5,959 nucleotides of DNA, taken from assembly GCA_964440655.1 (NCBI GenBank), contig CAYTTA010000072.1, positions 1-5,959 on the forward strand, given 5' to 3'. Source of the stretch: CAYTTA01 sp964440655. GTDB lineage: Bacteria > Bacteroidota > Rhodothermia > Balneolales > Balneolaceae. Positions 5,932 to 5,959 of this stretch are shown here, piece by piece (the stretch's first letter is position 1; every line of letters starts with the position of its first letter). The translations under genes were made by a program, and so were the position numbers. A model generated the notes under the pieces. That model did no database searches and had not been told where the DNA came from. It saw only the letters and a program-made list of their open reading frames with translations.

Positions 5932-5959
5932 GAATTCCAAATGCCCCGGAATGGCCGAA

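Noticed and set aside
1..5959. CRISPR array, tRNA, rRNA or insertion sequence
   Set aside because: No regularly spaced repeats with spacers, no tRNA-like or rRNA sequence, and no transposase or terminal inverted repeats were seen on either strand.

Overview
The window reads as part of a cell-surface polysaccharide locus, probably from a member of the Bacteroidota or a related FCB-group bacterium. Three things suggest this. A TACCTTTG element stands upstream of the third gene, and this matches the Bacteroidota -7 promoter consensus TAnnTTTG. The starts lack clear Shine-Dalgarno sequences. The gene families are typical of such capsule or O-antigen loci. The taxonomic call is an inference from few signals. 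All four genes lie on the + strand.

Left part (1-1143, AT-rich). The first gene is the 3' portion of a CDP-glycerol glycerophosphotransferase (TagB/TagF family), cut by the window edge. After a 45-base gap comes a compact glycerol-3-phosphate cytidylyltransferase (TagD type). Together they would make CDP-glycerol and transfer glycerol phosphate onto a glycan or polymer, a teichoic-acid-like step.

Middle and right part (1303-5792, GC-rich). Two full-length paralogous membrane-anchored UDP-N-acetylhexosamine 4,6-dehydratases (FlaA1/CapD/WbpM/PglF family) stand in tandem. Each has four N-terminal membrane helices, a first Rossmann-like domain and a C-terminal SDR dehydratase domain with the Met-containing (S-M-K) active site. 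They are collinear without gaps for about 328 residues. They then differ by a 37-residue Asn/Gly-rich insertion in the first copy and by unrelated low-complexity C-terminal tails. The first copy's tail contains a perfectly phased 4 x 18 bp repeat. A 335-base gap between the copies holds no convincing gene but has a pair of similar partly palindromic sites before the second copy.

Right edge (5793-5959). This stretch is non-coding, with a weak 18-bp duplication and a clear 8-bp tandem repeat (GAATGCCT type, about five units).

The dehydratases would supply UDP-4-keto-6-deoxy-hexosamine precursors (toward QuiNAc, FucNAc or bacillosamine-type sugars) for a surface glycan, while the left-hand pair may decorate a glycan with glycerol phosphate. 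I see no clearly new biological system. The most unusual features are the insertion and repeat-built tails that separate the two dehydratase paralogs.
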